64,000 nt of DNA. It comes from Rhizomys pruinosus (lineage: Eukaryota > Chordata > Mammalia > Rodentia > Spalacidae). The stretch covers positions 338,655 through 402,654 of the forward strand of contig VZQC01013833.1 in assembly GCA_009823505.1 (NCBI GenBank), in the 5' to 3' direction. Of this stretch, positions 11,908 through 23,624 are shown piece after piece (within the stretch, counting starts at the first letter, position 1; every line of letters begins with the position of its first letter). A model generated the notes under the pieces. It did not search any database. It saw nothing but the letters and a program-made list of their open reading frames with translations, and was not told the origin of the DNA. A program made the translations under genes and the position numbers.

Positions 11908-12438
11908 ACACATATTCCCACATATCACACACAAAAGAAAGAAAGAGGAGGGCTGGAAAGAATGATCAATGCAAAGGAAATTAATCTTTATGATTCAAGA
12001 GAAAGAAAGGGAAAAGCATGTATCTGTGGTAGTTTAAACACAAGGCATGCATTCTTTGTACTAGGTTCTGCCATCACTAGAAATAGTGAGGACCTGGCTT
12101 GCATAGGCCTAGTCACCACTGCAATAGACAAAAGCACACACAGGTGATATGATTCTTTTTGGGAATTACTCTGTAAGATATGGAAATAATTTTACTAAAT
12201 ATTTTGTAGCTAACATTTTCTCTAGGATACAACTTGGCTTCAAATATACTAACTGAAATATCTTGCTTTTCTCTTGAAGTCATTTCATAGAGTGTGAATA
12301 TCAAATAGTAAAACAAAGAGGCAAAAGTACATCAATAACACATGGCCTGAAAATTGTGGGTTCCATGGTACCAGTTCTGGAGTTTTATGCAGCAACATGG
12401 TCCTAGCAGGTTCCACATTAAGCAAAAAATAACTTAAC

Positions 12439-12561
12439 AGCGGTATTTCAGGTTCAGAATCCAAGTTCTTAATCAGAAGATTAACGAAGAAAACACAACT
12501 CCTTCCAGTCATTTTCCATTTTCTCTCAAATCATAGTCTGGGAACACTCTTACCAGATACT
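12439..12561 (-). pseudogene. copy of BEN-domain 3' exon, frameshifted
   Basis: This matches the exon at 2833 and keeps the tttgcag-type acceptor. Inside the exon there are at least four single-base indels: a G lost in the GGG near the 3' end, a base lost and bases gained around 12486-12496, and one gained near 12511. The donor reads gttaag instead of gtaagt. The frame is lost after the start, though 'VNLLIKNLDSEPEIP' is still readable in one frame. The indel pattern looks like unpolished sequence, so this may be an error-bearing copy and not a true pseudogene. Confidence 0.7.
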
Positions 12562-13620
12562 CTGCAAACAGTGAAAGCATTCAAAAAATTTAGATGACTA
12601 TCTAAAGAAATGAGTAAAAAATGTTTAGTTTCAAACAAATATTGAACTTTTCTCTTCCTAATTGTTTCATTCTTTTATCTCTTTCTGAGAGTTTGAAAGT
12701 TCTATCCATGAGGAAAGCTTTCCTGAATTATCTCTGTATGTGAGACTTCTGAAAAACACTAGTTTTAGGAGATCAATACTTCAGATCTGTTGATTTAAGA
12801 AAAATTGTGTGAAACCAAGAGCAACTCTTTCTGGATCCTATGACCACTTACTAACCCAATGGATAGATTATAGGCAAAAAGCAGCTTTTTCAGAAAAAAG
12901 TGTCATTGTAAACATGATGACACCATTGTCTATATATTGGTACAAGTATCATGACTATCTTCCCTAAGTTACTCCTTCTGCATAAAATGTCCCTCATATG
13001 CCATTCCCCTAGCCAAAGACTACTTTAAAATGGAGCTTAATAGCCATCCTCAGGGAAGACTCCTCAGTGCAGTTGTACTGTTCTAAGCTCTCTCAAAATC
13101 ACTACAATGGAAAAAAATTAAGTGTTGTGATCCATGTGTCTATCCCAATCTAGAGTTTAAGCAATATTCTACAAATGCAACACATCTGCCTTGTGGTGTC
13201 TTTGGTGTCTATGAATCCTAGGACATCAGAATGCATTTCTGGAAGGCATGAAGGTTAACCCAATATGGATTAATCATGAGATCCAATTTCAATGTTATCA
13301 GTCACTTATGCTCCCCAACTTTATTTTATTTTAGTACTAATTTAATTCATCTGGTTATTTTACCTCAAAATTTTGGTACTGAAATCTAATTAACTATTCA
13401 ACATAAATAATTATAATCAAGAAGGCTTTTCTTAATCACACATAGACAATTTTGTTCTTTAACCTATTCCATATCATTACGTTGTAAAATTAGTGTCACC
13501 CAAATGAAATGAACATTTCTAAAAGTTACAATAAATTCAGAGTTCTTTTTTCAACTGCTGAAGCATTCATCACATGATCTATTGATGATTAAAATAAGAT
13601 TCCATATTAACTTTACCTAC

Positions 13621-13824
13621 CTCTTATTGCAGCTATTTTGTTCTGATCTAGAGTCACACAATCCTGGCTGCTGTCATCTAATGAGCTGAAAAGCAGGGTT
13701 TCCCGGGGCCATAGCACTTTAACCAAGTAGTAGGCTGCGTAAGTGGGATTGGCCTTATCTTTTGCAATCGCCAAATGAGCATTAAGTATCTTGACGTTTC
13801 TGCTTGGATTGCCAAGATATCCTT
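13621..13824 (-). CDS. Bend2: copy of BEN-domain 5' exon, frame intact
   Basis: A 204-bp copy of the exon at 4015 with the same acceptor, donor and reading frame. It differs by five substitutions and no indels. The amino-acid changes include Val to Ala in the ILNVHLAIA stretch, Asp to Ala in AKDKDNP, and Pro to Thr in VPLDQ. Since the BEN 3' exon paired with it at 12439 is frameshifted, the status of this copy depends on how the gap at 11907 is resolved. If the duplication is artificial, 4015 and 13621 are one exon or two alleles. If real, the gene or a partial paralogue has two BEN 5' exons. Confidence 0.7.
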
Positions 13825-13952
13825 CTAAAATACAGGGAAAAAAGAGCTTAATGGTAAAATCCTATTGCTGAAGACATAGCACACTTCCGTCACAGGACAT
13901 GGAAATATCAAGATGGTATGGACAAGGAAGTTTCCTCTGTGATAAACTTCAT

Positions 13953-13953
<1 letters not shown>

Positions 13954-13992
<39 letters not shown>
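13954..13992. repeat. (CA)n microsatellite, second copy
   Basis: A run of about 19 CA units is the counterpart of 4350-4394. The difference in length and the altered 3' flank ('atatgcatgc' instead of 'atgcgcgcac') show the copies are not identical. Confidence 0.95.
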
Positions 13993-13996
<4 letters not shown>

Positions 13997-14089
13997 GCAT
14001 GCACATCTCTAAGTATGGAGAAGTATTTTGAACCAATCTTCCGTTAAAATCTACCATTCTTTTCTCTATTTTAAAAATCAAAATTGTGG

Positions 14090-14285
14090 GTCTTGAGAGT
14101 TGGCTCAGCAGTTAAGAGCACTATTGCGCTTCCAGAATCCCAGCACACAAATGGTGGCTAAAAACAATCCTGAACTCCATCTAGATCTGTGTCCCCTTCT
14201 GTCCTCTGTAGGCATTACATGACACAGGTCCACTCACACAGGCAGGCAATACACTCTAGCACATAAAAAATTATCAAATAAAACA
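14090..14285 (+). repeat. B2 SINE, fuller copy of 4499
   Basis: It retains the B2 head with 'ttggctcagcagttaagagc' that is deleted in the 4499 copy. It then follows the same body and tail with several small indels. Confidence 0.75.
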
Positions 14286-15226
14286 AAAACTGTTTAGCAT
14301 TCTGTTTAATACCTGTTTACAGGACATGGGGGAACCTAATACTAGTATTCTACATATTTGTCATCTTAAACTAACAATTTTATATATTGTCATATGTATG
14401 TATATGCAAATACAGAGAGTACAATATATCTCTCAACTCTAACTGGAGTTTACTTATACAACAAATGATGATTAACACGAAACCAACAACTGTCTCACAT
14501 GCAGAGGACAAGAGACTATGGAACACTTATCCCTGAATAGGACAACAGTAAAACTTTCTGTATCCCAGAGACTCTGGGATCACCCCAGAATAAGGGGCAG
14601 AAAGACTGTAGGAGCCAGAGGTGGTGGAGACAACAAGAACAACTGAACTTTCCAGACAGCTGGTCAGTCCTCATACAAATTCACAGCAATTGTGACAGCA
14701 TACACAAGTCTATGCAACTCAAACCTGAAAAAAATCCAATATCAATGTGAAAAGAAGTAGAAGTTAATAACCACTTCTAAGGAAATTTGTGTCAAAGGCT
14801 GCTGGGAGGAGCAGATGTCTTGTAAGGGACTTTGGTAGGTCAACCAGTCGCCAGGGATGGACCTAAACGGAGCATTGGAACAAAATTAACTCTATAGACC
14901 TTATTATACATATAATACAGTACATTAAATTGGGCAGGTGGCAATAAGGGGCAGTGGTGATAAGGGAGGAGAGCTAAATAGCATCAAATATCTTGCATGA
15001 AAATCACAAAACTTCAATAGAATAAAAAAATAAAAGAATTGAAATCATACATTATATACACTTGAATATTGCCTTTGTCAGTAAACATGTATTGAAAATT
15101 CCTATTTGGGGAATACGAACCTGTTTAATTGAAACAAATAAAAATCAGTCAAATTTTTTATGCTTTTAGAAGATATGTAATTTCTTTAAATTTTTAATAT
15201 TTATTTATTATTTTTCATTTATTAAT

Positions 15227-15418
15227 GAAATGGAAAAATCAAGATGGTATGGACAGGAATTTCCTCTTGCTAACCTTCATAATACAACACAACACACACA
15301 CAACACACACATATGCACGACACCCCTAAGTATGGAGAAGTATTTGAACCAATCTTCCGTTAAAATCTACTTCTTTTCTCTATTTAAATCAAAATTGGGG
15401 CTTGAGGTTGGCTCAGCA
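15227..15418 (+). repeat. misplaced repeat of 13897-14112
   Basis: Sequence from 'atggaaaaatcaagatggta' through a broken CA run, 'aagtatggagaagtattt' and 'gaggttggctcagca' repeats the intron block that already occurs 1.3 kb earlier. It lies in the middle of what is a continuous reversed B2 in the first copy (5630). It is riddled with single-base deletions. Confidence 0.75.
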
Positions 15419-15419
15419 T

Positions 15420-15640
15420 TCATTTCATTATACATTCATTTATTTTTTTATTCTTGTGTATTAGTGTGTTGCTATGTATGTATGTAGTATTGGTATATTT
15501 AGTATTTGTTGTGCGCCTATTACACAAGCCCATGGGTCAGAAGAGGGTGTCAGATCCACTGTAAGTGGAGTCAGACAGTTGTTAGCCACCTGATGATCTA
15601 GGAACAACCTGGGTCCTCTGGAGAGCAGTATAAATATTAT
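15420..15640 (-). repeat. B2 SINE (minus), copy of 5630
   Basis: Reverse-oriented B2 body ('cagaagagggtgtcagatcc', 'gttagccacctga', 'ctgggtcctctggagagca'). The (TATG)n run of the first copy is reduced and interrupted. Confidence 0.75.
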
Positions 15641-15849
15641 CCTATTTAGAGTAAGAAAGAAGTTGAGGGTCACAAAATTAGTAAGATAAACTGTGGCTGA
15701 GATTTGAAATTAGGGAGCCAGATTTGTGATCCCACAGTGTAAACCACCATGCCTGACTCCTCATATTCATGGATAGACCACAAGTCACTGAGTGAATTTC
15801 CTGCTGTTGCCTTTTCCTTCAATTTTTTATGATTCTATCAAACAACATT

Positions 15850-16115
15850 CTCATAGCTAGAGATGGTGGCATACACATCTAATCCAAGCACCGAGAGGCA
15901 GAGGCAGGTGGATCTCTTATTAGTTTTAGGCCAGCCTGGGCCAGTGAAATGGTTCCAGCAGGAAATTACCTTGCTGACAAGGCTGAACACCTAAGTAAAA
16001 TCCTCAGGATTCATAAGGTAGAAAGAGAAAACCAACTCCCACAATTTGTCCTCTGACTTCCACACATGTCCAAGCTTGCCCAAACATATACAATCACATA
16101 CATAACAAATAAATG
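15850..16115 (+). repeat. B1 fragment plus B2/B3-type SINE, copy of 6080
   Basis: Same composite as 6080-6345, with the same junction at 'gccagcctgggccagtgaaa'. It confirms colinearity of the two copies. Confidence 0.7.
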
Positions 16116-16149
16116 AAAAGAGAAAGCAGGAGATGTGGTTAGGATATTA

Positions 16150-16910
16150 GAGTTAATTGTTGACTTGAAAGAATCTAAAATTGAGGATCTTCTCAGCCCT
16201 GGATCTTCCAGTGCATGTGTCCAAGACACATTGGAGCCATGCTCCTTCTACCCAGAGTTCCAAGACCAACCCCGCCAGTCCAGGGTTAGTGACAGGCCAG
16301 GTTTCTTGGCAGCAGGGTTCCAGGACCATCACAGCTCATCCCTACCAGCCCAGGGTCCTAAGACCAACCTAGCCCAGTAATTCCACTGTAGGTTTCCAGG
16401 ACCATCCTATCACCTTCACTTCCAGTGCAGGGAGAGTGATAGGGTGGACACCTCAGCAGGTGGGTCCCAGGACCTTCCCAGCCTTCGAGCCTCAAACACA
16501 GGGTTCCAGGACCATCAGAGTCTGTTGCTTCCAGCCCAGGGTTCAGGACCATCCCAGCCTAGTCCCTTCCAAAGCAGGGTGGATTTCAGGGCCACCCAAG
16601 CCCATTCCTCTTCCATGGCAGTGTTCCAAGACGATCTGAGCCCCATTGGTTCAAGGGGAGGGTCTCTGGGCTGCTACAACTTCCAGACTGATCAAGTAAT
16701 GCCCTAAGGTCACGTTTGTGGTGACAGGATTGGTCAGGCAAAAACCTGCATCCACCCCCCTTAGCCATCCTGGTGGGAACAGAGAATGATTAGGAGCAGA
16801 AAGTAACAGAAAGACACAAACCTTTCAACCTAGAGGAAGAGGCCCTAAACATGAAGAAGCACTTGATTCACATCAAACTATAAACAACAAATCAAATCCA
16901 CATGCAAGAG
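16150..16910 (+). mobile_element. L1 5' UTR, second copy
   Basis: Same ~40-50 bp degenerate module ('ggttccaggaccatc...') as at 6390-7150, with several short deletions toward the 3' end. Confidence 0.7.
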
Positions 16911-16931
16911 CACAAAGGAAACCAACAACAT

Positions 16932-17900
16932 GGGAAAAGCAAATGAAAATACCCAACAAATCTACAGTCCTAAGAAGACTCCACATGAGTTCTCCCTGGA
17001 GATAACCAGGGCACAGATCTTAAAAGAACGATAATAGACATACTCAAAGAAATCAAGGGAGAGAATGACAAACCAGGAAGTAAGTGGCAACACTGAAAAG
17101 ATCCCAGCTGAAATAAAACAGGAAACCAACCAGGAATGAAGTATCTAGAAAGAATGAAAAACTCCAAAGGGAATGGAATATTAAAGAAATCAAAGAGTAA
17201 GTGAAAAAGGAAATTCACACTCATCCAGTCAGCAGGAAAAGATGGGAGAAGCCTCAGTAAGAGATTGGATGAAGAGAAAATAGACTATCAAACACTGGAA
17301 GACAAGGTGGAAGAACTCAATTTTCAAATAAAGATTATGAAAATTTTAAAAAGATCAAAGGAGGAACAATCAGGAAATATGGGACACTATGAAAGATCAA
17401 ACCTCTACACCATATGGATAAAGGAGGGAACAGGACAAAGCTCCAACAGAATAATAGAAAATTTCCCCAAACTGAAAAATGACAAACCCATACAAATACA
17501 GAAGCACATAGACACCAAATAGACAAGATAAGAAAAAAAAAATAAAAACACTAGACACTGAAACAAAGACAAATTACTGAAGGCCACAAGAGAAAAACAA
17601 GTTACATATAAAGGAAAAGCCATCAGAATTACACCTGACTTTTCAGTGCAAATAATGAAAGCCAGAAGAACTTGAACCAAAGAATACCCAGTACTAAAGG
17701 ACTATAGATGACAACCCAGATTACTATACCCAGCAAAAATGTCAAATATAGTTGAAGGAGAAAGAAAAATATTTCATGACATAAACAAGATGAAGGGATT
17801 CATGTCCAGGGAACTAAACTTTCAGAAAATACTCAAAGAAATTAAAAAGTCAGAGGAAAGGAGCAACTATCCCCACACACCCAAAGAGAGTAATGAATAA
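16932..17900 (+). pseudogene. L1 ORF1 (decayed), second copy
   Basis: Counterpart of 7153-8196 with start 'MGKANENTQQ'-like sequence after an early frame loss. The coiled-coil region is near 17000-17350, with 'MDEEKIDYQTLEDKVEELNF' open at 17265. The RNA-binding part lies around 17470-17900. There is a deletion near 17530-17545 relative to the first copy, and multiple frameshifts. Confidence 0.8.
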
Positions 17901-17933
17901 AGTATAACTGCAGAAATACAAACTAGATCAAGA

Positions 17934-20900
17934 ATGCAAACAGAAAAGAAGGTAAAAGGAACAGCACACACTCTCAATATAACATTAAAATAATGGGCTG
18001 AACTCCTCAATCAAAAGACACAGATTGGGAGAATGGATTAGGAAACTGAACCCATCTATATGCTGTCTAAAGAAACCCATCCTATCCTCAAGGCTAGGCA
18101 CCAACTTAAAAGTGAAAGGTTGGAAAAAATATTCTAAGCAAATGGTACCAAAAAGCAAGCAGGAGTTGCTATTCTAATATCAGACAAAATAGACTTCAAA
18201 GTAAAACTAATCAGAAGAGACAGAGAGGGCCACTATACCTTTATCAAAGAAACAATTAACCATGAAGATTTCACAATCATGAATATGTATGCACCAAACT
18301 CCTGTGCACTGAACTTTATAAACGCAATTCTACAGGACCTCAAGGCACAGATTGATTCCAGCATAATAATAGTGGGGGATTACAATACCCCATTGAGCCA
18401 ATTATATAGGTCAACTGGACAAAGAATAAACAGACAGACATATGAATTGAACAATACAATACACCAAATGGACCTCACAGATATTTACTGAATATTCCAC
18501 TCAAGCACCAGACAATATACTTTCTATTCAGCACGCCATGGAACAGTCTCCAAAAACGACCACACAGTGGGACACAGAAAAAAAACCCTCTATAAATACA
18601 AAAGGATTGAAATTATTCCATGCATTCTATCAGATCACAGTGCAATAAAGCTCAATATCAACACCAGAATAAGCCCAACTCTCTACAAGAACACATGGAG
18701 ACTAAACAACACACTCCTGAATAATGAATGGTCAAGAAGAAATAAAGAAATAAAAACATTCCCAGAGCTAAATGAAAAAGACAGTACAAGACAGCAACAC
18801 ATATGGGATACTTTAAAAGAAGTCCTAAGAGGCAAGACTACAGCACTCAGTGCCTACATAAAAAAGCAGAAAGAAGACAAATAAATGAACTAACACTGCA
18901 GCTAAAAACAATTTAAAGACAACAAAAAATGAACCCTAAACCTAATAGACAGGAAGAAATAACAAAAATCAGAGCAGAAATCAATGAAATAGAAACAAAG
19001 AAAACAATACAAAGAATCAATGAATCCAAAAGCTGTTTCTTTGAAAAGATAAACAAGAAAGATATACCCCTGGCCAAGTTAACCAACAGAAAGAGCAACT
19101 CCAAATCAGTAGTATTCGTGATGAAAAGGGAAACATCACAACAGACAGAGAAAAATATCCAGAAAATCATATGAGAATACTTCAAAAATCTAGACTCTAC
19201 TAAATTTGAAAACCTAAAGAGAAATGGATTAATATTTGAAACCTGGAATTCACCAAAGCTTGACCAAGAAGAGATTGACAGCTTAAAAATACCCATAATA
19301 TATGAGGAAATTGAAAACATAATAGTAAACCTCCCAACTAATAAAAGCCCATGCCCAGATGGATTCATGTCAAAATTCTATAAAACATTAAAACAGGACT
19401 TACAAACATTATTACTAAAACTGTTCAGAAGGATACAAACGGAGGGAAACCTCCCAAATTCCTTCTGTGAAGCCAGCATCACTCTAATACCAAAATCCAG
19501 GCAAAGATACAACCAAAAAAGAAAACTATAGACCCATGTCATTAATGAACATATATGCAAAAATTCTCAACAAAATACTTGCAAACTGCATACAGACCCA
19601 CATCAAAAAGATCATCCATCCATCATGACAAAGTTGGATTCATACAAGAGATGCAGGGATGGTTCAACATAGGTAAATCAATAAATATCACAAAACACAT
19701 AAATGGGCTGAAAGACAAAAACTCCATGATCATCTCAATTGATGCAGAAAAAGCCTTCGACAAAATCCAGCATCACATCATGCTTAAAGTCCTAGAAGGA
19801 ATTGAACTGGAGGGAACATTCCTCAATATAATCAAAGCCATATGCAACAAACCCACCGCCAATGGAGAAAAGTTCGAAGCATTCCCCTTAAAGGCAGGAA
19901 CATGGCAAGGCTGTGGCCTATCACCACTCCTCTTCAATATAGTGCTTGAAACACTTGCTAGGGCAATAAGGAAAGAAAGATAAATTAAAGGTGCACTAAT
20001 TATAAAAGAGGAAGTCAAACTATTCATCTTTGCAGATTATATGATAGTTTACCCAAGGGATGCTAAAAACTCTACTAGAAAACTCCTAGAAATGATTAAG
20101 AGTTTCAGCAAAGTGGTGAGATAAAAATTACCCTAGAAAAATCAGTAGCCTTTCTTTACCACAACAGTAAGCAACTGGAGAAGGAATACATGACCTTTCC
20201 ACTCACAATAGCCACAAAAACAATAAAATACTTAGGAACCAACTTAACCAAAGACACTAAAGTTCTCTACAACAATAATGTTAAACCCCTGAAGAAAGAG
20301 ATTGAAGAAGATATCAGAAGATGGAAAGACCTCCCAGGCTCATGGATTGGAAAAAAATTAATATAGAAAAATTTCCATTCTACACAAATTGATATACAGA
20401 TTCAATGCAATCCGAATTAAAACCTCCAAGAGTTTCTTCACAGATGTATTAGTCAGTTTTCTGTTGCTGTGATAAAGCACCATGACCAAGGAACTTATAG
20501 AAGGAAGAGGTTATTTGAGCTTACGATTGGCAGTTCCAGGGAATTAGAGTCAATTGTGGTGGGAGGCACGGGGCTGGATCTGTAGCAGCAAACCGAGGGT
20601 CACATCTCGCAAAAGGTACAGGAAACAGAGAGGAAGCAACTGTAGAGCACGAGGCTTGTTAAGCTCACTAAGCCTACCCCCAGTGACACATTTCCTGCAG
20701 CATGGCCACACACCCCAAGACCTTCAAAAACAGCGCCACCAACTGGAGACAAACGTCTGAATACCTAGAGCCTATGGGGGACACTCATCCAAACCACCAC
20801 AACAGACTTGGAAAAATATCCTTAAATTCATATGGAAAAACAAAAAACCCAGAATAGCCAAAGTGATCCTGAGTGAAAATTGCAATACAAGGGGGTTCAC

Positions 20901-22068
20901 TATACCAGACTTCAAACTGTATTACAGGGATATAGTAATAAAAAGAGCCTGGTACTGGCACAAAAAGAGATCCATAGATCAATGGAACAAAACTGAAGAT
21001 CCAAACTTGAGGAGATACAATTTCAGCCACTTTATATTTGACAAGGGCCAAAAAGACTCAATGGAGGAAAGACATTTTCTTCAGCAAATGGTGCTGGCAA
21101 AACTGGATCACCATTTGTATAAGAATAAAATTAAACCCCTACCTCTCACCCTGTGCAAAAACCAACTCCAAATGGATCAAAGACCTCAACATGAAACCCA
21201 AAATTCTGAAGGTGATACAAGAAAACATTGGCAGCAACCTAGAAGACATACATAGGAAAAGACTTTCTAAATCAAACAGCAGCTGTGCAGGAAATAAGGT
21301 CAACAATTGCCAAATGGGATCTCATTAAATTCAAAAGATTCTACACAGTGAAAGAGATAATCAATGAAGTGAAGTGAAAACTCACACAGTGGGAGTAAAC
21401 CTTCACCATTGATACATCTGACAGACCATTAACATCCAGAATATATAAACGACTCAAAAAACAAAGAAAAAATTAAACGAATGACCCACTCAATAGATGG
21501 AGCAAAGAGCTGAACAGAGACTTCACAAGTGAGGAATTAGAGATGGCTGAGAAACAGCTTAAGAAGTGTTCAACACCACTAATCATTAAGGACATGCAAA
21601 TCAAAACCACTTTAAGATATCATCTTCCTCCATAAGACTGACTAGGATCAAGAAAACAAATGATACCAAGTGCTGGAGAGGTTATAGGGAAGGGGAAACA
21701 CTCATCCACTGCTGGTAGGAATGTAAACACTATGGAAAGCAGTGTGGAGAAACCTTGGAAGACTTGCAATGAACTTGCCACCCGACCCAGGCATACCACT
21801 CCTAGGCATGAACCCCCAAGACTCACCCCACTGCAGAGATACATGCACAGCAATGTTTACTTCAGCTCTCTTCACAATAGCAAGGAGCTGGAACCAACCT
21901 AAATGCCCCTCAACTGGTGAATGGATAGAGAAAATGTGGTACATCTACACAGTGGAGTTCTATGAAGCATTAAAGAAAGATGACATCATGAGCTTTGCAG
22001 GAAAATGGCTGGAGCTAGAGGACATCATGCTGAGTGAAGTAACACAGTCCCAGAAAAACAAACGATGA
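17934..22068 (+). pseudogene. L1 ORF2 (decayed), second and more complete copy
   Basis: The start is equivalent to 8233. The endonuclease is recognisable ('IIIVGDYNTPLSQ', 'ILSDHSAIKLN'). The reverse transcriptase is open at 19555-19983 ('[16 protein letters not shown]', '[20 protein letters not shown]'). The catalytic loop near 20030-20050 reads FADY in place of FADD, so the second active-site Asp is lost. ORF2 is interrupted at 20454-20812 by a DNA element and then continues ('KRAWYWHKKRSIDQWNKTED', 'NIGSNLEDIHRKRLS') to a stop at about 22068 after 'QSQKNKR'. It cannot be active. Confidence 0.85.
20454..20812. mobile_element. URR1-like/hAT-type rodent element inserted in L1 ORF2
   Basis: A block beginning 'attagtcagttttctgttgc' and ending 'catccaaaccaccacaaca' interrupts otherwise continuous L1 ORF2. 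Its body ('gtgataaagcaccatgacca', 'gtgacacatttcctgcagca', 'gagcctatgggggacact') is a common rodent non-autonomous interspersed element; I assign hAT/URR1-like only tentatively. The flanks share 'acaga' (acagat / acagac), a possible imperfect target duplication. The same insertion is in the copy at about 34362-34733 but not at 10706. Confidence 0.6.
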
Positions 22069-22413
22069 ATGATATCCCTCATCTGTGGATGCTAGTGCCA
22101 ATTACCTAGTTGTAAATATTTCTTGTGCACGTCCCCTTGAGCTTTTGTCCAAAGCAGCTGGGAGTGATACAAATTGGAAACAACAACAACAAAAACAACA
22201 ACAACAACAGAAAGGATTGCAATGTATAACTAACTGAAACAGTGAACTTCTGCTCAAAAGAGTCAACTTCCTCATGGAGAATATTGAGAAAAACTGAGAA
22301 AGAGATGAAAAGCATGTTTGGCAGAATGCATGAGCTCTGGTGGGGTGGGGGAATGGGGAGGACACGGGTCTAGATTTGATAAAAAATAAAAAGAAATGAA
22401 TAAATTAAAAAAG
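22069..22413 (+). mobile_element. L1 3' UTR and A-rich tail
   Basis: The stretch following the ORF2 stop contains a (CAA)n run near 22182-22210, a G-rich patch 'ggtggggtgggggaatgggg' near 22340, and the A-rich end near 22380-22413. G-rich polypurine tracts are usual in rodent L1 3' UTRs. Confidence 0.75.
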
Positions 22414-22963
22414 TGTTCAACATCATTCATAATTAAGGAAATGCAAATTAAAACCATTTTAAGATATCATCTCACTCCAATAAGACTGGCTAAGTTCACA
22501 AAAACCAAAGACACCAAATGCTGGAGAGGATGTGGGGAAAGGAGAATACTCAACCACTGCTGGTGGTAATTTAAACTCATACAACCACTATGGAAAGCAG
22601 TGTGGAGAACCCTTAAAAGACTGAAAATGAGTCTACCACCTGATCCAGTCATACCACTCCTGGGTATATACCCACAAGACTTATCCTACCACAAAGATAC
22701 ATGCACATCTATGTTTATTATAGCTTTCTTCACAATAGCAAAGAGCTAGAACCAACCCAAATGTCCCTCAACCAATGAGTAGATAGGGAAAATGTGGCAC
22801 ATCTATACAATGGAGTTCTATCCAGCAGTAAAGAAAGATGACATCATGAACTTTGCAGGTAAATGGCTGGAACTAGAAGTTCCAAGGTCTAAGTGAAGTA
22901 ACACAGTCTCAGAAAAACAAATGAAAACAAAATCAAATACCCAGTAGTAAGGTAAACTGAGCA

Positions 22964-23001
<38 letters not shown>

Positions 23002-23290
23002 CTTTTACTTGAAAGCAACTTTACCATTATAATGTGAATACCTTAATGGGATCTAGAATTAACCTTCCACTTATATTCAGAATTTGTAGTTGTGGTATAT
23101 GGGGGGAGGGTATGTATGCATGCATAATTTAGAGTAATATAAAATTAAGGGGGAAAATGTGACTTCCCCAAAGTAAGAAAGATATGTATGGCAGAATGTA
23201 TGAGCTCTGATGGAGAGGGGGCAAGGACGGGGAATTAGGTCTAAATTTGACTAAGAAATATTGTATAAAATACACAAAACTTCAATAATA
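22414..23290 (+). mobile_element. 5'-truncated older L1 3' fragment
   Basis: Directly after the A-rich tail a second L1 begins inside ORF2 C-terminal sequence. Landmarks are 'caacatcattcataattaag', 'actggctaagttcac', 'ctatggaaagcagtgtggag' and 'acatcatgaactttgcagg'. It then runs through its own 3' UTR, a (TG)n run and an A-rich end. Its sequence differs from the preceding L1, so two L1 3' ends lie in tandem. Confidence 0.8.
22965..22999. repeat. (TG)n microsatellite
   Basis: An uninterrupted TG run of about 17 units within the second L1's 3' UTR. The copy near 36936-36966 is shorter and interrupted. Confidence 0.95.
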
Positions 23291-23329
23291 AAATGAAAAT
23301 AAGAATCTAAAATCACCTGGAAGATGGTG

Positions 23330-23597
23330 TGCTGGGCATGCCTGTGGGTGATTATGTTTAATATTCCAGTAGATTTTAATTGTGGGTGGCATTAGCACTA
23401 GAATACCCTCATTGATTCCTCTTTATTTCTTGATTATGAATGTCATGTGATGTGACTAGCTGCTTTAAGTTCTTGTACCCTTGATTTCTCTGTCATGCTG
23501 GACTGACTATACCTTGAACTTTCAGCTTAAATAAGCACTTTCTCCCTGTTTTTGTCTGGTATTTTATCACAACAACAGGAGAAACAGCTAATACAGT
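23330..23597 (+). mobile_element. rodent non-autonomous DNA element or MER-like repeat
   Basis: The 3' portion 'ttcagcttaaataagcactt', 'tctggtattttatcacaaca' and 'gagaaacagctaatacag' is the recurrent ending of a common rodent repeat. A ~280-bp piece covering most of this element is missing from the copy near 37190. Family assignment is uncertain. Confidence 0.5.
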
Positions 23598-23624
23598 GAG
23601 TTAAACACTGCACCACATAAACTG

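Larger units (their letters stand above)
11908..22046 (+). repeat. second copy of 2302-11906
   Basis: The order of landmarks is repeated exactly: BEN 3' exon (12439), BEN 5' exon (13621), (CA)n (13954), B2 (14090), reversed B2 (15420), B1/B2-type composite (15850), L1 5' UTR (16150), ORF1 and ORF2. Identity is very high at 12.83-14.09 kb (a handful of substitutions) but many 1-base indels occur at 12.0-12.8, 14.1-15.5 and 16.8-17.6 kb. Whether this is a real tandem duplication, an allele, or redundant assembly is discussed in the findings. Confidence 0.85.
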
